Of a DNA stretch of 64,000 bases, positions 60,890-64,000 are shown in pieces. Origin of the DNA: Papaver somniferum (lineage: Eukaryota; Streptophyta; Magnoliopsida; Ranunculales; Papaveraceae). The stretch is taken from assembly GCF_003573695.1 (NCBI RefSeq), contig NC_039358.1, positions 15,500,637-15,564,636 on the forward strand. Reading direction: 5' to 3'. Below the pieces are notes generated by a model that was not told the origin of the DNA, ran no database searches, and saw only the letters and a program-made list of their open reading frames with translations. Numbering within the stretch: the stretch's first letter is position 1; every line of letters begins with the position of its first letter. The position numbers and the translations under genes are program-made.

Positions 60890-62080
60890 GGATTGGTATA
60901 CCCAAATAAATTGGGGTATATTTATTTTGTTTCCAACCAAGACAGCGGGCTAAGGGATGGCTAATATATGTAAAGTTGCTCGATTACTCAGTTCCTAATA
61001 ATAAATAAAACTACCTCTTTTTGGTTTTAGATAAATCTTATTCTTCTCCTTCTCCATCATCATCAACCTAATGATCAATTTCTTTCTCGCTCTCTATATT
61101 TTATCGTTTTGAAATGAAAAAAATCGTCGATTATACTTTTTTTTATTAGCAATTAATTCTTTCAAACTCTATTTAGTACTTTGTTTTGTTATTTGAATGA
61201 CATATTATATCAGAAAATTTGAAATTGTTGAGTTGCAGTTATATAGTCGTCATGGTTTTTTTTTTGGTCGAGCATGACGACTGTTCATATTTATTTTTAG
61301 TCGTCAAGATTATAGGATGAATAACGTGACGAATTTTCAAAGAGTTTTATTTCTGAAAGTAACATTCACAGGGTCGTCATCCACATATCTAGACGACTAG
61401 TTATGTGGTACGAATAGTCGTCGGATTTTGAAAAGCTAAACCTTGACGATTAATAACTCCCAAAAAAAATATCGTGTGAACAAATTTATTATTGGTCGTC
61501 ATGGTTTTGTAAAAATAAGATGACGACTAATAGGTAGTCATCGGTGTGGTGCATTTTTTACCATGACGACTGTAAATGCGAAATCCAATGTTTGGTCGGC
61601 ACGTTTTGATTCAGTCAAACATGCCGGCTAAATTTAGTCGGTGTGCTCTGTTTTAGTAAAGCATGCCGACTTTGCATGCACTAAATTCTAAAAGTGCTTA
61701 ATCGGCGTGCTTTTTTCAGTCGAGTATGCCGACTTTTCATAGACTGGATTCTGAAAATTTAAATTTCTGCGATCATTTGACGAATTAAACCGATATAACC
61801 TTATTCGATGCCATCTTGAGAAGTGCTTTACTATAATGATTCATTTTTGTTCAAAAACCAAAATTTTTAACAAGATTCATAAGTTAAATCTAACAAATTG
61901 TTTTGTTATATTTATTTATTTTTTCTAACAAGAATCACAAATTTGAATTAGTGTTAATCACTTAGGAGTGACTTAGTCATTTCCTAAAGTATTTAGTTAA
62001 GAGGTTTTTTTATTTTACTTCACGATGATCCTATTTGTTTTATTTGATATACCCTAATTAATTTGGGTATACCTCAATTT
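60890..62080. mobile_element. candidate inverted-repeat element 2 (about 1.18 kb) with hairpin array
   Basis: Left GGTATACCCAAATAAATTGG (60896 on) and right, read inward from 62075, GGTATACCCAAATTAATTAG form a near-perfect inverted pair of about 28 bp. Between them lies the hairpin array 61245-61740. No coding capacity, so MITE-like. It starts only about 30 bp after the neighbouring candidate element. Confidence 0.6.
61245..61740. repeat. array of about seven 30-36 nt hairpins (GTCGTCATG / GTCGGCATG types)
   Basis: Each unit has a 7-9 bp arm and a T-rich loop, e.g. GTCGTCATGG...GCATGACGAC at 61247-61282. The first units use a GTCGTCATG arm, the later ones (61593-61735) a GTCGGCATG-like arm, so two related arm types alternate along the array. 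Confidence 0.8.
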
Positions 62081-63240
62081 TGCGAGTTTTTTCTAAGAAG
62101 AACCACCAATTTGTGATTATGATGGTCTGGCTGTTAGCAGTTAGCACTTAAAATCTTGTATGTTACAGTAGACACTTTTGTTACATCAAGTGTAACTGAA
62201 ACTGGATATCCAACCGTCTATGTGATGTCATCTTGTTTCCCATTAATCAATGGGTAAATGGGTCAATTACCCAAGAATCCTTAAAATAAGGTTCAAATGG
62301 ACATGTAAAGATTATGTATGGGTGAAATGGACATGAAAAATTTTAGACAATCGTGTCCTTTATGTTTATGTTTTTATTTTATTTATCCTTTTATCTCTCC
62401 AACTTTAAAACATATCCCAAAAAAATTCACAACTCTTAATGTATACATCCGATTTTAATAATTTTTGTATCTTTGGAAAGGGTTTTAGATTATCCACAAA
62501 ACAAGATTCATTGTCAATAGTTAATCCGAAAGTATTTTTTCCGAAAAAAAATAGCTAGGACGAAACTGGTTGCGTCATGGGTTCTACTACGGTATCAGAC
62601 ATCTAATCGAGCATACTATTGTTGTTTCATCATCTTTAGTGGTTTATTTTCTTCAATTTCGTATCCTCTGTTTTACTTTTCCTGCAATTTTTGATTTTAT
62701 GATAAAAAATTTGTATAAATTTTGTATTTTTCATATTCCTTTATTAAGAATGATAGTTTTCAATACAAACTATTAATGTTCTTGAATACAAACTTAAGGA
62801 TGATAATATTCTCATTTGGAAAATTAAGCTTGATTCTTCCGTTATTAAGAAGATTCCAAGTTTCTGGTTTTTTAGATGAATCTATTCCTTGTCCTCCTAA
62901 ATTTCTTGTTTTTTTACTGCCTGGTGTGATGATGATAATACACTCATTATTTGGATACAATCATCAATTTCAGATGTGTTTATTTCATATGTTGTTGGTG
63001 TTAATGTTGGAAAATATTATATATTTATTTTATTTTATTTAAAAATTTTAAGAAAATTAATTAAATTAGTTTTTCCTTTTATTTTAAAACTTCTCTATGA
63101 ATTTCATATTTGTATAACTACTCAAATTTTATCTGATTTTTGACTCTAAATACTTATATATAAATAATATATCAATTTACAAACAAAGAGCACTATCGAT
63201 CTATAATTAATATTCTTAGTGTGATTTTATTTATTTCTTT
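62081..63240. other. AT-rich spacer, nothing recognised
   Basis: Short plus-strand ORFs (62570-62776, 62722-63042) are Phe/Ile/Leu-rich translations of AT-rich DNA with no domain. Confidence 0.5.
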
Positions 63241-63847
63241 AAAAACAAAGTGATGCGTTTAAATCACTTAGATGCACTGGCGATAAACTCATTAAAACCA
63301 ATTTTGTTTACAAAAGAAGAAGCCTTCTGAACGTTAATGTCTTTGTAAGATTGATAAACCAACCTTAGTAGTTGTCATATTATGGTGGTCGAAAGCTACT
63401 AATCACACCAACAAAATAGTGGCTTGGTATAAGTGTTTACCAACGGATTGACTTCGTGGCTACATTTAGTGGATTGAAGTATTTACCTTCTACTGTACTT
63501 TCTCGTTGCTGAAAGCCACTAACAATGCCACCAACTTGATGGTTGGTTTAGGTGTCTACCAACAGATTTTTCTGGTGGGTAAGACAAGTGACAAAAAATA
63601 TTCACCTTCCAAGGTACATTTTGGTTACCCAATCATGGTGACCGGAGGTTAATAACAATAAATATGATATTTTGGTTGTTAAAGTATTGTTTCTAAAGAG
63701 TTTCACCTACTCTCGTTGTTGGAACATTGGTGGTCAGATGTTTCTGCCAACCAGAGCTGGTTTTAGTTATCATAAACTACTGCTGAAAAATTCCACCCAC
63801 CACGGTTGGTAAGAAAATAATTATTAAAGCCAAGTTTTCTTGTAGTG
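63241..63847. mobile_element. terminus of a CACTA (En/Spm) DNA transposon
   Basis: The plus strand ends TTTTCTTGTAGTG at 63847, the complement of CACTACAAGAAAA, the classic plant CACTA end. Inward of it are five or six copies of a subterminal motif (GGTGGTCGAAAGCTACTAA, GTTGCTGAAAGCCACTAAC and similar) in both orientations, as in En/Spm ends. A matching CACTACAAG start was not found upstream, so only this end is certain; its left limit is a guess. Confidence 0.65.
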
Positions 63848-64000
63848 GTCGGTCTAGTTTACATACGAACATGTCCTTTGTGTGCTATATAGGCAGATTC
63901 CTTTCTTTATTTTGTAACCAAGAAAAGATTTCAATCAATTGTATCCTGTATTTTTAACATTATTAATGAACTGTAAAGCTTCTACTACTGGCTTTTCGGA
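63848..64000. other. sequence beyond the CACTA end
   Basis: The three bases after the end are GTC, the candidate 3-bp target duplication. Nothing else recognised. Confidence 0.4.

Noticed and set aside
62570..63042. Phe/Leu-rich ORFs resembling membrane proteins
   Set aside because: Hydrophobicity follows from T-rich DNA; no conserved features.
1..64000. CRISPR arrays, prokaryotic operons, rRNA or tRNA genes
   Set aside because: The tandem repeats are diverged and lack regular spacers; the sequence is plant nuclear DNA; no tRNA cloverleaf or rRNA stretch was recognised by eye.

Overview
The window is nuclear DNA from a flowering plant, very probably a eudicot. Introns are spliced on GT-AG rules, two host genes match angiosperm proteins exon by exon, intergenic DNA is AT-rich, and more than half of the window is transposable elements of plant-specific lineages. 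I cannot name the species from sequence alone.

Left part (1-38 kb) is a retrotransposon nest with no intact host gene. Bases 1-8687 are a minus-strand Athila/Tat-type Ty3-gypsy element whose 3' LTR lies off the window; its gag, protease, RT, RNase H and integrase domains are all recognisable, but the reading frames are broken. About 10.2-13.4 kb is LTR-like with a tandem array of GGCCGG-rich units. At 13.7-15.5 kb a probable non-autonomous DNA transposon carries one exon of the U11/U12 snRNP 35 kDa protein gene. From 18.6 to 38 kb the insertions are nested: an old gag-only gypsy copy (33936-38009) abuts a degraded minus-strand copia element (18613-33935). The copia gag is interrupted by a solo Athila-like LTR (29282-30910) and by a complete gag-only gypsy element (21079-29048). 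The latter has 1769-bp LTRs, a GTTGT target-site duplication, a tRNA-Asp primer site and one long gag ORF, but no pol.

Middle part (38-47 kb): a region of palindromic GTGTAAC/GTTACAC arrays with a partial spliced gene model of unknown function; a five-exon plastid-type sulfiredoxin gene (42752-44715), correct except for a 2-base frameshift; and a decayed LINE fragment split by a 494-bp inverted-repeat element loaded with GGT repeats.

Right part (47-64 kb): a complete 23-exon minus-strand gene for NAP1/GNARLED, a subunit of the SCAR/WAVE complex that activates ARP2/3. Its 1374 codons are fully in frame. Beyond its promoter lie two adjacent candidate inverted-repeat elements (60.0-60.9 and 60.9-62.1 kb), both filled with short hairpins, and the terminus of a CACTA transposon ending at 63847.

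The two host genes are unrelated in function (plastid peroxiredoxin repair and actin nucleation control). The rest documents successive insertions. The least ordinary items are the intact gag-only element with three 16-nt palindromes in its leader, and the recurring architecture of hairpin arrays, sometimes carrying captured exons, inside non-autonomous DNA elements.
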